Assembly: GCF_013044135.1 (NCBI RefSeq)
Contig: NZ_JABEPP010000002.1
Location: forward strand, 310,001 to 374,000
Direction: 5' to 3'
Source of the DNA: Enterovirga aerilata
GTDB taxonomy: Bacteria; Pseudomonadota; Alphaproteobacteria; Rhizobiales; Beijerinckiaceae
Length of the DNA stretch: 64,000 nucleotides
Of the stretch, positions 25,755-35,463 are shown piece after piece. Both the position numbers and the translations under genes were made by a program. Numbering within the stretch: the first letter of the stretch is position 1; the number at the start of each line of letters is the position of its first letter. Below the pieces are notes generated by a model that was not told where the DNA came from, did not search any database, and saw nothing but the letters and a program-made list of their open reading frames with translations.

Positions 25755-26951
25755 ATGGAGACGATTGCGATCATCGTGGCCGCGGGCCGCGGCAGCAGGG
25801 CGGGCGAGGGCCTGCCCAAGCAGTACCGCGCCCTGGCGGGGCGGACGGTGCTCGGCCGGACGCTCCAGGCCTTCGCCAGCCACCCCGGCGTGGGCAGGAT
25901 CCTGTGCGCGATCCACCCGGACGACCGCGCGCTGTACGAAAGCTCGGTGGCCGAGCTCGATCCGGCGCTCCGGCGCAAGCTGCTGGCGCCCGCCGCCGGC
26001 GGAGCCACCCGGCAGATCTCCGTCCGCCAGGCGCTCGCGGCGCTCCCGCCGGGCGATGGCGACGCCATCGTCCTCGTCCACGACGCCGCCCGCCCATTCG
26101 TCGAGCCCGGGCTGATCGAGCGTGCGATCGAGGCGGGCGTCGCCCATGGGGCGGCGATCCCGGGGCTCGCCGTCACCGACACGGTGAAGCGCGTCGGCCC
26201 GGACGGGGCCGTATGCGAGACGCTGGACCGGGCCGCGCTCCGGAGCGTGCAGACCCCGCAGGCCTTCCGGCGCGGGCCGCTCGCCGCAGCCCATGCGCGG
26301 GCCGCGGCCGAGGGCGAGGACGCCTTCACGGACGACGGCCAGCTCATGGAATGGGCGGGAGCGACGGTCTACGTCGTCGACGGCGATAGCGCCAACGTGA
26401 AGCTCACGAGCGCGCGGGACTTCGAGGAGGCCGAGCGGCGTCTCGCCGGCCGAGGAGAGAGCATGATCACGCGGGTCGGCACCGGCTTCGACGTCCACAC
26501 CTTCACGGAAGGCGACCATATCTGGCTCGGCGGCCTCCGCATCCCGCATACGAAGGGCGTGCTCGCGCATTCGGACGGGGATGTCGTGCTGCACGCCCTC
26601 ACCGACGCCCTGCTCGGCGCAATCGCGTGCGGCGATATCGGCACGCATTTCCCGCCCAGCGATCCGCAATGGAAGGGCGCATCGTCCGACCGCTTCCTCG
26701 ATCACGCCGCCAAGGAGGTGCGCTCGCGCGGCGGCAGGATCGACCATCTCGACGTCACGGTCCTCTGCGAGCGGCCGCGCATCGGCCAGCATCGCGAAGC
26801 GATGCGCGAGCGGATCGCGGCGATCGCAGGCGTCCCGGTGGAGAACGTGTCCATCAAGGCGACCACGACGGAGAAGATGGGCTTCACAGGCCGCGAGGAG
26901 GGCCTTGCGGCCCAGGCCGCCGCCACCATCCGGATGCCGGAGCGGGCATGA
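25755..26951 (+). CDS. ispDF: Bifunctional IspD/IspF isoprenoid enzyme
   Basis: Fusion enzyme of the MEP isoprenoid pathway: CDP-ME synthesis (IspD) and MEcPP formation (IspF). 398 residues: IspD domain with AAGRGSRAGEGLPKQY near the start and VHDAARPFV in the middle; IspF domain from about residue 237, starting RVGTGFDVHTF with metal-binding D and H, and LAHSDGDVVLHAL. Such fusions are typical of alphaproteobacteria. ATG at 25755 has GAGGGG just upstream. Its stop overlaps the next start (ATGA). Confidence 0.97.
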   Translation: METIAIIVAAGRGSRAGEGLPKQYRALAGRTVLGRTLQAFASHPGVGRILCAIHPDDRALYESSVAELDPALRRKLLAPAAGGATRQISVRQALAALPPGDGDAIVLVHDAARPFVEPGLIERAIEAGVAHGAAIPGLAVTDTVKRVGPDGAVCETLDRAALRSVQTPQAFRRGPLAAAHARAAAEGEDAFTDDGQLMEWAGATVYVVDGDSANVKLTSARDFEEAERRLAGRGESMITRVGTGFDVHTFTEGDHIWLGGLRIPHTKGVLAHSDGDVVLHALTDALLGAIACGDIGTHFPPSDPQWKGASSDRFLDHAAKEVRSRGGRIDHLDVTVLCERPRIGQHREAMRERIAAIAGVPVENVSIKATTTEKMGFTGREEGLAAQAAATIRMPERA

Positions 26952-27445
26952 GCGCCTCCCCTGCCCTGCTCCGCCGCGCCGAGGCGCTGCTCGCCGCCTG
27001 CCGGGCGAAGGGCTGGCGGGTCGTGACGGCCGAATCCTGCACGGGCGGTCTCGTGGCCGCGCTCCTGACCGAGATCGCCGGCTCGTCCGACGTCGTCGAA
27101 TGCGGCTTCGTCACCTATTCGAACGGCGCCAAGGCCGGAATGCTCGGCGTCGACCCCGCCCTGATCGACCGGAACGGCGCGGTGAGCGAGGAGGTCGCCC
27201 GCGCCATGGCCAAGGGCGCCCTCGCCCGCTCCGGGGCCGATCTCGCGGTCGCGATCACCGGGATCGCCGGGCCGGGCGGCGCGACCGCCGCGAAGCCGGT
27301 CGGGCTCGTCCATTTCGGGCTCGCCGTCCGGGGCGGGCAGACCCGCCACCTCGAGCGGCGCTACGGCGATCTCGGCCGATCCGCCGTGCGCGAGGCGGCG
27401 GTCGGGGACGCGCTCGGGCTGCTGGAGGGCGCCGCCCGGCCCTGA
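26948..27445 (+). CDS. CinA-type nicotinamide-nucleotide amidohydrolase
   Basis: PncC-like deamidase converting NMN to nicotinate mononucleotide in NAD salvage. 165 residues, the stand-alone C-terminal domain of CinA. Typical motifs: TAESCTGG with the catalytic Ser, VTYSNGAKAGMLGV, GAVSEEVARAMA and AITGIAGPGG. Coupled to ispDF by ATGA; its stop abuts the stop of the convergent gene. Confidence 0.93.
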   Translation: MSASPALLRRAEALLAACRAKGWRVVTAESCTGGLVAALLTEIAGSSDVVECGFVTYSNGAKAGMLGVDPALIDRNGAVSEEVARAMAKGALARSGADLAVAITGIAGPGGATAAKPVGLVHFGLAVRGGQTRHLERRYGDLGRSAVREAAVGDALGLLEGAARP

Positions 27446-27922
27446 TCAGCCCTGCGCGGGGCCGGCGGTGGGCCGCCCATAGACATCGGCCGCCCGGCTC
27501 TCGAAAGCGTCCGTGAAGCGGCGGAAGGCGCGGTCGAACATCGCGCCCATCAGCAGCCCCAGCGCCATCGAGCGGAACTCGTAGTCGATCGAGAAATGGA
27601 CGGCGCAGCCTCCGCCCTCGCCCGGCCGGAACTCCCAGCGGTTCTCCAGGTAGCGGAACGGCCCGTTGATGTAGGAGACGTGGATGTCGAGCGCCTTGCG
27701 GTCGAGCATCACGCGCGTGGTGAAGCGCTCGGCGATCGAGCGGTAGCCGACGCTCATCTCGGCGACCAGTGTCTCGCGATCCTGCTCGTCCTTCGTCCGC
27801 CGGATGACGCGCAGGCCGGTGCAAAGCGGCAGGAATTCGGGATAGCGCTCGACGTCGGCGACGAGCTCGAACATCTCCTCCGGCTTGTGCGGGACGCGCC
27901 GGGTCGTGCGGAAGGACGGCAT
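27446..27922 (-). CDS. RatA/Coq10-like START-domain protein
   Basis: 158 residues, polyketide-cyclase/START fold. The start PSFRTTRRVPHKPEEMFELVADVERYPEFLPLC is characteristic of the family, which includes coenzyme Q-binding Coq10 and ribosome-binding RatA. It normally accompanies lipA in alphaproteobacteria and does so here, 70 bases downstream of it. A ubiquinone-related role is more likely than a toxin role; not proven. Confidence 0.9.
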   Translation of the reverse strand: MPSFRTTRRVPHKPEEMFELVADVERYPEFLPLCTGLRVIRRTKDEQDRETLVAEMSVGYRSIAERFTTRVMLDRKALDIHVSYINGPFRYLENRWEFRPGEGGGCAVHFSIDYEFRSMALGLLMGAMFDRAFRRFTDAFESRAADVYGRPTAGPAQG

Positions 27923-27992
27923 CGCGGCTATCTGGTCCGGCCAGGCTCCGATGTCCAGAAGCGAACGGCCGGCTTGCCCAGGCTGTTCCCGT

Positions 27993-28955
27993 TCAGGCCG
28001 TCGCAGCCGCCCGCCGGCGCGCCTCGCGCAGCCTGGCGAAATCCTCGCCGGCATGGTGCGAGGAGCGCGTCAGCGGCGTCGCCGAGACGAGATGGAAGCC
28101 CTTCGCATAGGCGCTCGTCTCGTAGGCCTTGAACTCGTCCGGCGGCACGAAGCGGATCACCGGATGGTGCTTGCGGGTCGGCTGCAGGTACTGGCCGATG
28201 GTGAGGAAGTCGACATCGGCCGAGCGGAGGTCGTCCATGAGCTGCAGGACCTCGTTCCGCTCTTCGCCGAGCCCGACCATGATGCCGGATTTCGTGAAGA
28301 TGTCCGGATCGAGCTCCTTCACGCGCTGGAGCAGCCGCACCGAGTGGAAGTAGCGCGCGCCGGGCCGCACCGTGAGGTAGCGGGACGGGACCGTCTCGAG
28401 ATTGTGGTTGAACACGTCGGGCTTGGCCGCGACTACGACCTCGAGCGCGCCGGCCTTGCGCAGGAAGTCGGGCGTCAGGATCTCGACGGTCGTTCCGGGC
28501 GAGGCCTCGCGGATGCGCCGGATGATCTCGGCGAAATGGGCCGCGCCGCCGTCGGGCAGGTCGTCGCGGTCGACGGACGTGATGACGACATGGGTTAGGC
28601 CGAGCTTCGCGACGGCATCGGCGACCTTGGCGGGCTCCTCCGGGTCGAGCGCCTCCGGCAGGCCGGTGCGCACGTTGCAGAAGGCGCAGGCCCGCGTGCA
28701 GGTGTCGCCCATGATCATGAAGGTGGCGTGCTTCTTCTCCCAGCACTCGCCGATATTCGGGCAGCCCGCCTCCTCGCAGACCGTCACGAGCTTGTTGTCG
28801 CGCACGATGCGGTTGGTCTCGGCCCATTTGGGCGAGCCCGGCGCCTTGACGCGGATCCAGTCCGGCTTGCGCTGGATCGGGCTGTCCGGCCGCTTCGCCT
28901 TTTCGGGGTGGCGGGGGCGCTGGTCGCGGGCGAGAAGATCGAGAACGACGGCCAT
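27993..28955 (-). CDS. lipA: Lipoyl synthase
   Basis: Radical-SAM enzyme inserting two sulfur atoms into octanoyl groups on E2 subunits and GcvH. 320 residues, with the auxiliary cluster [12 protein letters not shown] and the radical-SAM CTRACAFC motif. The C-terminal [10 protein letters not shown] supplies the conserved Ser ligand. ATG at 28955 gives the expected N-terminus. It lies downstream of lpd, whose partner enzymes need lipoate. Confidence 0.97.
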   Translation of the reverse strand: MAVVLDLLARDQRPRHPEKAKRPDSPIQRKPDWIRVKAPGSPKWAETNRIVRDNKLVTVCEEAGCPNIGECWEKKHATFMIMGDTCTRACAFCNVRTGLPEALDPEEPAKVADAVAKLGLTHVVITSVDRDDLPDGGAAHFAEIIRRIREASPGTTVEILTPDFLRKAGALEVVVAAKPDVFNHNLETVPSRYLTVRPGARYFHSVRLLQRVKELDPDIFTKSGIMVGLGEERNEVLQLMDDLRSADVDFLTIGQYLQPTRKHHPVIRFVPPDEFKAYETSAYAKGFHLVSATPLTRSSHHAGEDFARLREARRRAAATA

Positions 28956-29040
28956 GGGATCGGTCCGAGCCGCGGAGGCTCCCGCCCTATGTATGCGCCA
29001 CATGCCCGGCGGGCAAACGCCGGTGACTGTTCCTTCTGGC

Positions 29041-30483
29041 CTAGGTGTGAATCACCCTGCCATACGCATCCAGCACGCTCTCGTGCATGGTCTCGGAGAG
29101 CGTGGGGTGCGGGAAGACGGTGTGGATCAGCTCCTCCTCCGTCGTCTCCAGATTCATCGCGACGACGAAGCCCTGAATGAGCTCGGTCACCTCTGCGCCG
29201 ACCATGTGGGCGCCGAGGAGCTGGCCGGTCTTCCTGTCGAAGATGGTCTTGACCAGCCCCTGGTCCTCCCCGAGCGCGATGGCCTTGCCGTTCCCGACGA
29301 AGGGGAAGCGGCCGACCCGGATGTCGTAGCCCTGCTCCTTGGCCTTCGCCTCCGTCAGGCCGACCGACGCGATCTGGGGATGGCAATAGGTGCAGCCCGG
29401 GATCTTGCCCTTGTCGAGCGGCTCGGCATGGAGCCCCTTGATGGCGTCCACGCAGCGCTCGCCCTCGTGCTCGGCCTTGTGGGCGAGCATGGGCGGGCCG
29501 GCGACGTCGCCGATGGCGTAGATGCCGGGGACATTCGTGCGGCCGAGCCCGTCCGTCGCCACCACCCCGCGCTCGATCTTCACTCCGAGCTTCTCGAGCC
29601 CGAGATTGTCGATATTGCCGACGACCCCGACGGCGGAGATCAGCCGCTCGGCCGTGATCGTCTGCGTCCCCCCCTTGCCGTCCTCGATCGTCGCCGTGAC
29701 CTGGTCGGAGCCCTTCTCGACCTTGGTCACCTTGGCGCCGGTCAGGAACTTGATGCCCTGCTTCTCGAAGCGCTTGCGGGCGAAGGCGGCGATCTCGGCA
29801 TCCTCGACGGGCAGGATCTGCGGCAGGAGCTCGACCACCGTCACCTCCGCCCCCATGGTGCGGTAGAAGGAGGCGAATTCGATGCCGATCGCGCCCGAGC
29901 CCATGACGAGGAGCGATTTCGGCATCTTCTCCGGCACCATCGCCTCGTAATAGGTCCAGATCAGCTTCTTGTCGGGCTCGATCCCGGGCAGAGCGCGCGG
30001 CCGGGCGCCGGTCGCGACGACGATGTGCTTGCCCGAGTAGGAGCCGGCCCCCAGCGCGCCCTTCGGCGGCTCCGCCCGCTTCGTTTCCTTGACAGTGACC
30101 TTGCCGGGGCCGCCGCCCGTCGGGGCGGCCTCGATGGCGGCCTCGCCCCAGATCACGTCGATCTTGTTCTTCTTCATGAGGAAGGCGACGCCGTCCGCGA
30201 GCCGCCTCGAGACGCCGCGCGAGCGCTTCACGACCGCGCCGATATCGGCCGAGACCGTGCCCTCGATCTTGAGGCCGTAATCGCCCGGATGCTGCATGTA
30301 GTGGAAGATCTCGGCCGAGCGCAGCAGCGCCTTGGTCGGGATACAGCCCCAGTTGAGGCAGATGCCGCCGAGATGCTCGCGGTCGACGACCGCGGTCTTG
30401 AAGCCGAGCTGCGCCGAGCGGATCGCGGCCACATAGCCGCCCGGCCCCGCCCCGATGATGATGACGTCGTACTCGCCGGCCAT
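29041..30483 (-). CDS. lpdA: Dihydrolipoyl dehydrogenase
   Basis: Flavoprotein E3 of 2-oxoacid dehydrogenase complexes. 480 residues: FAD-binding [12 protein letters not shown], redox-active pair in [16 protein letters not shown]-binding [12 protein letters not shown], and the C-terminal HPTLSE His-Glu pair. The WGC variant of the redox motif is common in this group. lipA follows on the same strand. Confidence 0.97.
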   Translation of the reverse strand: MAGEYDVIIIGAGPGGYVAAIRSAQLGFKTAVVDREHLGGICLNWGCIPTKALLRSAEIFHYMQHPGDYGLKIEGTVSADIGAVVKRSRGVSRRLADGVAFLMKKNKIDVIWGEAAIEAAPTGGGPGKVTVKETKRAEPPKGALGAGSYSGKHIVVATGARPRALPGIEPDKKLIWTYYEAMVPEKMPKSLLVMGSGAIGIEFASFYRTMGAEVTVVELLPQILPVEDAEIAAFARKRFEKQGIKFLTGAKVTKVEKGSDQVTATIEDGKGGTQTITAERLISAVGVVGNIDNLGLEKLGVKIERGVVATDGLGRTNVPGIYAIGDVAGPPMLAHKAEHEGERCVDAIKGLHAEPLDKGKIPGCTYCHPQIASVGLTEAKAKEQGYDIRVGRFPFVGNGKAIALGEDQGLVKTIFDRKTGQLLGAHMVGAEVTELIQGFVVAMNLETTEEELIHTVFPHPTLSETMHESVLDAYGRVIHT

Positions 30484-30504
30484 GTGCGTGTCCTACCCAT
30501 CGGT

Positions 30505-30603
30505 GTCATGGCCGGGCTCGGCCCAGCCATCCCCGACCTGCGTCGAGCTGTCCTGACCTTCGTTGAAGGGCGGCTGGATGGCCGGGTCAAGCCCGGCCAT
30601 GAC
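30505..30603. repeat. REP-like palindromic element 1
   Basis: GTCATGGCCGGGCT at the left and its exact complement AGCCCGGCCATGAC at the right bound a 99-base intergenic element with internal inverted repeats. Related copies occur at 31821-31894 and 33433-33536, all between genes of the leftward cluster. Confidence 0.8.
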
Positions 30604-30613
30604 ATGGGGGTGC

Positions 30614-31003
30614 TCACCCCTGCGGCACGACCGGCCGCTCCATCAGGCCTGCGCCGCCATCCGCGGGCCGGAACCCCTCCTCCTCGAGAAGCGCGCGCAT
30701 CTGCGGGTCGAGCGAGGCCGGATCGAGCACCACCGAGCCGAGCCCGTCCTCGGCGGCGAGCGCGTCGGCAATGCGGAGCACGCGTGGCCCGAGTTCGGCG
30801 ACCCGTTCGTGGAAGACGGCGAGCGCCTCCACCCGCCAGGCGCCGCCGTCCGGCCGCCCGTCGAGCACGGCGGTGACCTCCCCGTCCTCCTCTGCGACCA
30901 CCGCTTCGCCGGGCGCCGCGCCGGAGCGCTCGCCGAGGAGGGCGCGGATCATGTCCGTGTCCCCCGGACGGGCGCGGCGGAAGGGCGGATGCAGGTTCAG
31001 CAT
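30614..31003 (-). CDS. GNAT-like N-acetyltransferase family protein
   Basis: 129 residues. The start FRRARPGDTDMIRALLGE and the centre VEALAVFHERVAELGPRVLRIADALAAEDG suggest a GNAT fold, and LLEEEGFRP resembles the usual late strand. The acetyl-CoA pyrophosphate loop is poor (no clear Q/RxxGxG/A), so activity is doubtful. No substrate can be suggested. It lies between lpd and surE, beside a REP element. Confidence 0.5.
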   Translation of the reverse strand: MLNLHPPFRRARPGDTDMIRALLGERSGAAPGEAVVAEEDGEVTAVLDGRPDGGAWRVEALAVFHERVAELGPRVLRIADALAAEDGLGSVVLDPASLDPQMRALLEEEGFRPADGGAGLMERPVVPQG

Positions 31004-31031
31004 GGGCGTCTCCGTTCGGCGGAGAAACGCC

Positions 31032-31808
31032 CTACCCCGCCTTCCGTTCTGCGAAGGCCTGGGCGAAATGCGTCATCGTCGGTTCGTCCGTCATGTCGAG
31101 CCGGAGCGGCGTGACGGAGATCTTGCCCTCCGCGAGCGCCTTCAGGTCCGTGCCGTTGCCCGGCGTGAACGGCATCCGGGAGAAGCCGATCCAGAAATAG
31201 GGGTTGCCGCGGCCGTCGCGCCGCTCCTCGATGCCGAGAAGCTCGTTGTCGCGCTTGCCCTGGGCGGTGACCGCGATGCCGCGCACCTCCTCGGGCTCGC
31301 AATCCGGGAAATTGATGTTGACGAGCGTGCCCTGCGGGATGCCGGCCGCCAGCACCATGCGGATCACGGCCGCCCCGTGACGCTCGCCGCAATGCCACCT
31401 GATCCTGTCGCGCCCGCTCTTGCCATAGGCCTGGGACAGGGCGACGGACGGGATGCCGAGCACGGTCCCCTCCATGGCGCCCGCGACCGTGCCGGAATAG
31501 CCGACATCCTCGGCGACGTTCGAGCCGCGGTTGATGCCGGACAGGACGAGGTCCGGCCGCCGCTCGCGCATGATGTGCCGCGTTGCCATGATCACGCAAT
31601 CGGTCGGCGTGCCCTTCACGGCGAAGCGTTGCCCCTCAACTTGGCGCAGGCGCAGCGGATCGGAGAGGGAAAGCGAGTGGGAGACGCCGGAATTGTCGAA
31701 TTCCGGCGCGACGACCCAGACATCGTCCGACAGCTCGCCCGCGACCCTCTCCAGCACCTCCAGCCCTTCCGAGTGGATGCCGTCGTCGTTCGTCACCAGG
31801 ATGCGCAC
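31032..31808 (-). CDS. surE: 5'/3'-nucleotidase SurE
   Basis: Metal-dependent phosphatase acting on nucleoside monophosphates, linked to stationary-phase survival. 258 residues, with metal-binding NDDGIHSEG at the N-terminus, DNSGVSHSLS and the SGINRGSNVAEDVGYSGTVA segment. It follows serS in the usual alphaproteobacterial order, separated by a REP element. Confidence 0.96.
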   Translation of the reverse strand: MRILVTNDDGIHSEGLEVLERVAGELSDDVWVVAPEFDNSGVSHSLSLSDPLRLRQVEGQRFAVKGTPTDCVIMATRHIMRERRPDLVLSGINRGSNVAEDVGYSGTVAGAMEGTVLGIPSVALSQAYGKSGRDRIRWHCGERHGAAVIRMVLAAGIPQGTLVNINFPDCEPEEVRGIAVTAQGKRDNELLGIEERRDGRGNPYFWIGFSRMPFTPGNGTDLKALAEGKISVTPLRLDMTDEPTMTHFAQAFAERKAG

Positions 31809-31820
31809 GTTTGCTCCTCT

Positions 31821-31894
31821 GTCATCCTCGGGCTCGACCTGAGGATCCAGCTCCAGCGGTCCGTCTGGATGGTCGGGTCAAGCCCGACCATGAC
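31821..31894. repeat. REP-like palindromic element 2
   Basis: Two adjacent hairpins: ATCCTCGGGCTCGACCTGAG with its complement, and a perfect ATGGTCGGG-TCAAG-CCCGACCAT. It lies between serS and surE. Confidence 0.75.
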
Positions 31895-31914
31895 AAGGCG
31901 GGCTTCTAGGGTTT

Positions 31915-33408
31915 TCACCCCTCCCCGCCGATCCGCGTCAGCCCGCCCATATAGGGGACCAGGGCCGACGGAACCGTGACGGAGCCGTCCGGCTCCTGGT
32001 AGTTCTCCAGCACCGCGATCAGCGCGCGGCCGACCGCGACGCCCGAGCCGTTCAGCGTGTGGACGAAGCGCGGCGCGCCGGGCTTTCCGCCGGCCTCCGG
32101 CTTCGGCCGGTAGCGCGCGTTCATGCGGCGGGCCTGGAAGTCGCCGCAGACCGAGCAGGACGAGATCTCGCGATAGGTCCCCTGCCCCGGCATCCAGACC
32201 TCGATGTCGTAGGTCTTCTGGCTCGCAAAGCCCATGTCGCCGGTGCAGAGCGTCATCACCCGGAACGGCAGGTCGAGAAGCTGGAGCACCCGCTCGGCGC
32301 AGGCCAGCATGCGCTCGTGCTCCTCGGCCGAGGTCTCAGGCGTCGTGATCGAGACGAGCTCGCATTTGGTGAACTGGTGCTGGCGCAGCATGCCGCGCGT
32401 GTCGCGCCCCGCCGCGCCGGCCTCCGCCCGGAAGCAGGGCGTCAGCGCCGTGAAGCGGAGCGGGAGCTCCTCCTCGGAGAGGATCGACTCCCGGACGAGG
32501 TTCGTGAGGGGGACTTCGGCGGTGGGGATGAGCCAGTGTAGTCCGATCTTCGCCAGAAGTGCTTCGATGAAACCTTCTTGTATGTTGAACCAGCCGCCTT
32601 CAGGCGGCTTGACCTGCCAAGACGTTTGTCCCTCGCCAGCATCAACGGTCCGGAAGTCGGATCCTGGCACTCTGAGAGCTTCGCCCAGAACATCCGGCAG
32701 CTCTTCGTTGGTTATGATCCGCGTTGCTGTGAATTGATCCTCTTTGAACTTCGGCAGCTGCGCCGTCCCGAACATGGCCTCGTCGCGCACCATCAGGGGC
32801 GGCGAGACCTCCGTGTAGCCGTGCTCGGTCGTGTGCAGGTCGAGCATGAACTGGCCGAGCGCGCGCTCCAGCCGGGCGAGCTGGCCGCGCAGCACGACGA
32901 AGCGCGAGCCGGACAGCTTCGCGGCCGTCTCGAAATCCATCAGCGGTCCGCCGGGACCCCGCCACGCCTCGCCGAGCTCGAAATGCTGCCTGCCGCTGCC
33001 GACCTGGCGCGCGCCCTCGAAGCGGTGCTCCTCGCGCTGGACATTCGCCGTCTCGTCCGGTCCGACCGGCACTTCGGGCAGCGGGATGTTCGGGATCTCG
33101 GCGAGACACGTTTCGAGAGCAGCCGTCGCCTCCTTCTCGCGCCTTTCCGCCTCCGGAATGGCGTCCTTCAGCCGCGCCACCTCCGTCATCAGCTCGGCAG
33201 CGCGCGCCTCGTCCTTAGCCTTCTTGGCCGCGCCGATCTCCTTCGACAGCGCATTCCGCTTCTCCTGCGCGGCCTGCGCCTGCGCGATCGCGGCGCGGCG
33301 CGCGTCGTCGAGCCGGATCAACTCGGCCGAGAGCGGCTCCAGCCCGCGGTTGACGAGGGCCTGGTCGAAGGCGGCCGGGTTCTCCCGGATGAGGCGGATG
33401 TCGTGCAT
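31915..33408 (-). CDS. serS: Serine--tRNA ligase with an in-frame insertion
   Basis: Class II synthetase that charges tRNA-Ser and tRNA-Sec. The 497-residue product has the N-terminal coiled-coil tRNA arm, motif 2 [17 protein letters not shown] and motif 3 near the C-terminus ([17 protein letters not shown]). The family is usually about 425-430 residues. The extra length is a stretch of about 65-70 residues between [10 protein letters not shown] and [11 protein letters not shown] (about 32539-32735). The rest of the protein is normal and in frame on both sides. The insertion lies before the catalytic motif 2 and uses codons such as ATA, AGA, CAA and GGA that neighbouring genes avoid. Confidence 0.93.
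   Translation of the reverse strand: MHDIRLIRENPAAFDQALVNRGLEPLSAELIRLDDARRAAIAQAQAAQEKRNALSKEIGAAKKAKDEARAAELMTEVARLKDAIPEAERREKEATAALETCLAEIPNIPLPEVPVGPDETANVQREEHRFEGARQVGSGRQHFELGEAWRGPGGPLMDFETAAKLSGSRFVVLRGQLARLERALGQFMLDLHTTEHGYTEVSPPLMVRDEAMFGTAQLPKFKEDQFTATRIITNEELPDVLGEALRVPGSDFRTVDAGEGQTSWQVKPPEGGWFNIQEGFIEALLAKIGLHWLIPTAEVPLTNLVRESILSEEELPLRFTALTPCFRAEAGAAGRDTRGMLRQHQFTKCELVSITTPETSAEEHERMLACAERVLQLLDLPFRVMTLCTGDMGFASQKTYDIEVWMPGQGTYREISSCSVCGDFQARRMNARYRPKPEAGGKPGAPRFVHTLNGSGVAVGRALIAVLENYQEPDGSVTVPSALVPYMGGLTRIGGEG
32539..32738 (-). other. Foreign-looking insertion inside serS
   Basis: About 200 bases with visibly lower GC than the flanks, containing a small perfect hairpin (AGCCGCC-TTCA-GGCGGCT, about 32591-32608). 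It preserves the serS frame and adds a charged, Gly/Pro-containing segment. Exact edges are uncertain by some ten codons because the codons at KFKEDQF also look atypical. No transposon ends or direct repeats were found by eye. Confidence 0.65.
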
Positions 33409-33432
33409 GGCGGAGCGGATGCGCTCTTGCTT

Positions 33433-33536
33433 GTCATGGCCGGGCTTGTCCCGGCCATCGTCCTCGGACCCGATCCGAGGATCGGAGAAGCGCTCCGCTT
33501 TTCACATCGGGGTGTCCGGGACAAGTCCGGCCATGA
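33433..33536. repeat. REP-like palindromic element 3
   Basis: Begins GTCATGGCCGGGCTTGTC and ends with the near-complement GACAAGTCCGGCCATGAT, with an internal hairpin around CCTCGGACCCGATCCGAGG. It lies between tatC and serS. Confidence 0.8.
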
Positions 33537-33544
33537 TGCGTGGA

Positions 33545-34348
33545 TCAGGCCGCGCTCGCCGCCGCCGCGTCAGCCTTCGCGCGCTTCTTCTCGGCCATGA
33601 CCACCGCCAGGATGGAGGCCTCGTAGAGGGCGAGCGTCGGGATCGCGAGCGCGAGCTGGCTGATGACGTCCGGCGGCGTCAGCACGGCCGCGATCACGAA
33701 GACGATGACGATCGCGTAGCGGCGCTTCTCCTTCAGGAACTTCGAATCGATGATCCCGGCACGGGCCAGCAGGGTGAGCACGACCGGGAGCTGGAAGCAG
33801 ATCCCGAAGGCGAAGATCAGCGTCATGATGAGCGAGAGATACTCGTTCACCTTCGGCAGGAACTCGATGTTCGGCTGGTCGGAAGCCGCGAATTGCTGCA
33901 TGCCGACGGAGAAGCGCATGAGCAGCGGCATCGCCATGAAATAGACGAGGAGCGCGCCGAGCAGGAACAGGATCGGGGTCGCCACGAGATAGGGCAGGAA
34001 GGCCTGCCGCTCGTTCCGGTAGAGGCCGGGCGCGACGAACTTGTAGATCTGCGTCGCGATCACCGGGAAGGCGAGGAAGCCGGCGCCGAACACCGCGACC
34101 TGGATCTGCGTGAACAGGAACTCGAGCGCGTGGGTATAGACCATGCGGGCATGGTCCGGGTTGCCCACCGCCCAGACATAGGGCTGCACCAGGATGTTGT
34201 AGATGTGCCGCGCCCCCGCGAAGCAGGCGAAGAACATCACGACGAAGGCGATGAGTGCCCGGATCAGGCGCGCGCGCAGCTCGATCAGGTGCTCGATCAG
34301 CGGGGCTCGAGAGGCTTCGATCTCCGCTTCGTCTTCCGCGGTCCTCAC
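33545..34348 (-). CDS. tatC: Twin-arginine translocase subunit TatC
   Basis: Polytopic receptor of the Tat export pathway, binding twin-Arg signal peptides. 267 residues with six predicted TM helices, the conserved PLIEHLIELRARL start and the family segment APGLYRNERQ in the first cytoplasmic loop. tatC overlaps the tatB stop by four bases. Confidence 0.96.
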   Translation of the reverse strand: MRTAEDEAEIEASRAPLIEHLIELRARLIRALIAFVVMFFACFAGARHIYNILVQPYVWAVGNPDHARMVYTHALEFLFTQIQVAVFGAGFLAFPVIATQIYKFVAPGLYRNERQAFLPYLVATPILFLLGALLVYFMAMPLLMRFSVGMQQFAASDQPNIEFLPKVNEYLSLIMTLIFAFGICFQLPVVLTLLARAGIIDSKFLKEKRRYAIVIVFVIAAVLTPPDVISQLALAIPTLALYEASILAVVMAEKKRAKADAAAASAA

Positions 34349-34875
34349 GCCTGGGCACTCTTGAGGGGTGCGGGCTCCGGCGCGTTCGCCGCAGCCGGCG
34401 TCTCGGCCGGCGCCGGCTCAAGGCCCGGGCCCGTCAGTTCGGGGGGAATGGGCACGACGGGATCGGGCGGCGGCAGCGCCGGCTCCGGCATCGGCCCGAT
34501 CTGCGGGATCGGCCCCGCCTCCTCGACGGCGGCGACCGGAGCCGCGCCGGCCGCGCCCGCATCCGCCTCGTAGGAGGCCGTCTTCGCCTCCACCGCCGTC
34601 TTCAGCTCGTCGCGGATGGTCTGGATGGGGTTGAAGGCGCCGCTCGTCGCGGAGGAGACCTGCCGGTTGATCCCCTCGACCTCGCGGCGGACCTCGTCGA
34701 GCTCGGCCTCTCGCATCGCCTCGTTGAACTGGCCCTGGAATTCGGACGCGAGCCGGCGGACCTTGGCCGTCATCTGGCCGACCGTACGCAGCGCCTTGGG
34801 CAGGTCCTTGGGGCCGATGACGATGAGGGCGACTGCGCCGATCACCATCACCTCGCCCCAGCTCATGTCGAACAT
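34345..34875 (-). CDS. tatB: Twin-arginine translocase subunit TatB
   Basis: 176 residues: one N-terminal TM helix (MFDMSWGEVMVIGAVALIVI), the GPKDLPKALRTVGQ amphipathic helix and a long, Pro/Ala-rich C-terminal tail. TatB with TatC forms the Tat signal-peptide receptor. Coupled to tatC by overlap. Confidence 0.95.
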   Translation of the reverse strand: MFDMSWGEVMVIGAVALIVIGPKDLPKALRTVGQMTAKVRRLASEFQGQFNEAMREAELDEVRREVEGINRQVSSATSGAFNPIQTIRDELKTAVEAKTASYEADAGAAGAAPVAAVEEAGPIPQIGPMPEPALPPPDPVVPIPPELTGPGLEPAPAETPAAANAPEPAPLKSAQA

Positions 34876-34980
34876 GGACGGGTCATCTCGGAACTCGGCC
34901 CGCCCGTCGGTGCGCGGGCGGACGGGGGGCTGCGGCGCGGCGGCTCATCGGCCGAGCCGGAAGCCCGGCCGCGACGTCCG

Positions 34981-35235
34981 TCAGCCGACCTTGGCGTTCA
35001 GCGTCGAACCCGTGCCGGCGCCCTGCGCGTTCTGGTGCTCGATGGTGCGCACAGGCTCGTTCGGTGCCGGCGCGGCCGTCGAGGCCGGAGCGGCGTCGTC
35101 CTCCGACATGCCCTTCTTGAACGCTTTGATGCCCTTGGCGACGTCGCCCATCATCTCGGAGATCTTGCCGCGTCCGAAGAGCAGCATGACGACCCCGCCG
35201 ACGACGACCCAGTGCCAGATGCTCGCGCCACCCAT
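34981..35235 (-). CDS. tatA: Twin-arginine translocase subunit TatA
   Basis: 84 residues: single N-terminal TM helix ([15 protein letters not shown]), the [23 protein letters not shown] amphipathic helix split by the FGRGK hinge, and an acidic tail. It oligomerises to form the Tat pore. First gene of the tatABC-serS-surE cluster. Confidence 0.95.
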   Translation of the reverse strand: MGGASIWHWVVVGGVVMLLFGRGKISEMMGDVAKGIKAFKKGMSEDDAAPASTAAPAPNEPVRTIEHQNAQGAGTGSTLNAKVG

Positions 35236-35463
35236 GGCGATCTCCCTCGCGGCCCTGCGGCCTCGCGCTCCGTATCGCGCGGCAAACTAGGGGCGGGGCG
35301 CGGCGAAAACAAGGATATCCTGCCTGCGGCGCTATCGCCTTTCGGCCGATCGGTCTCGGTGGTTACCGCCCCCGCATGGCCGCGCAGCGCCCCCCGCCTT
35401 CGATCTGGGAGCCGGAGATGCTACATCCCGATGCGACGCGCCAACGGCGCCCTGGAGCCTTCG

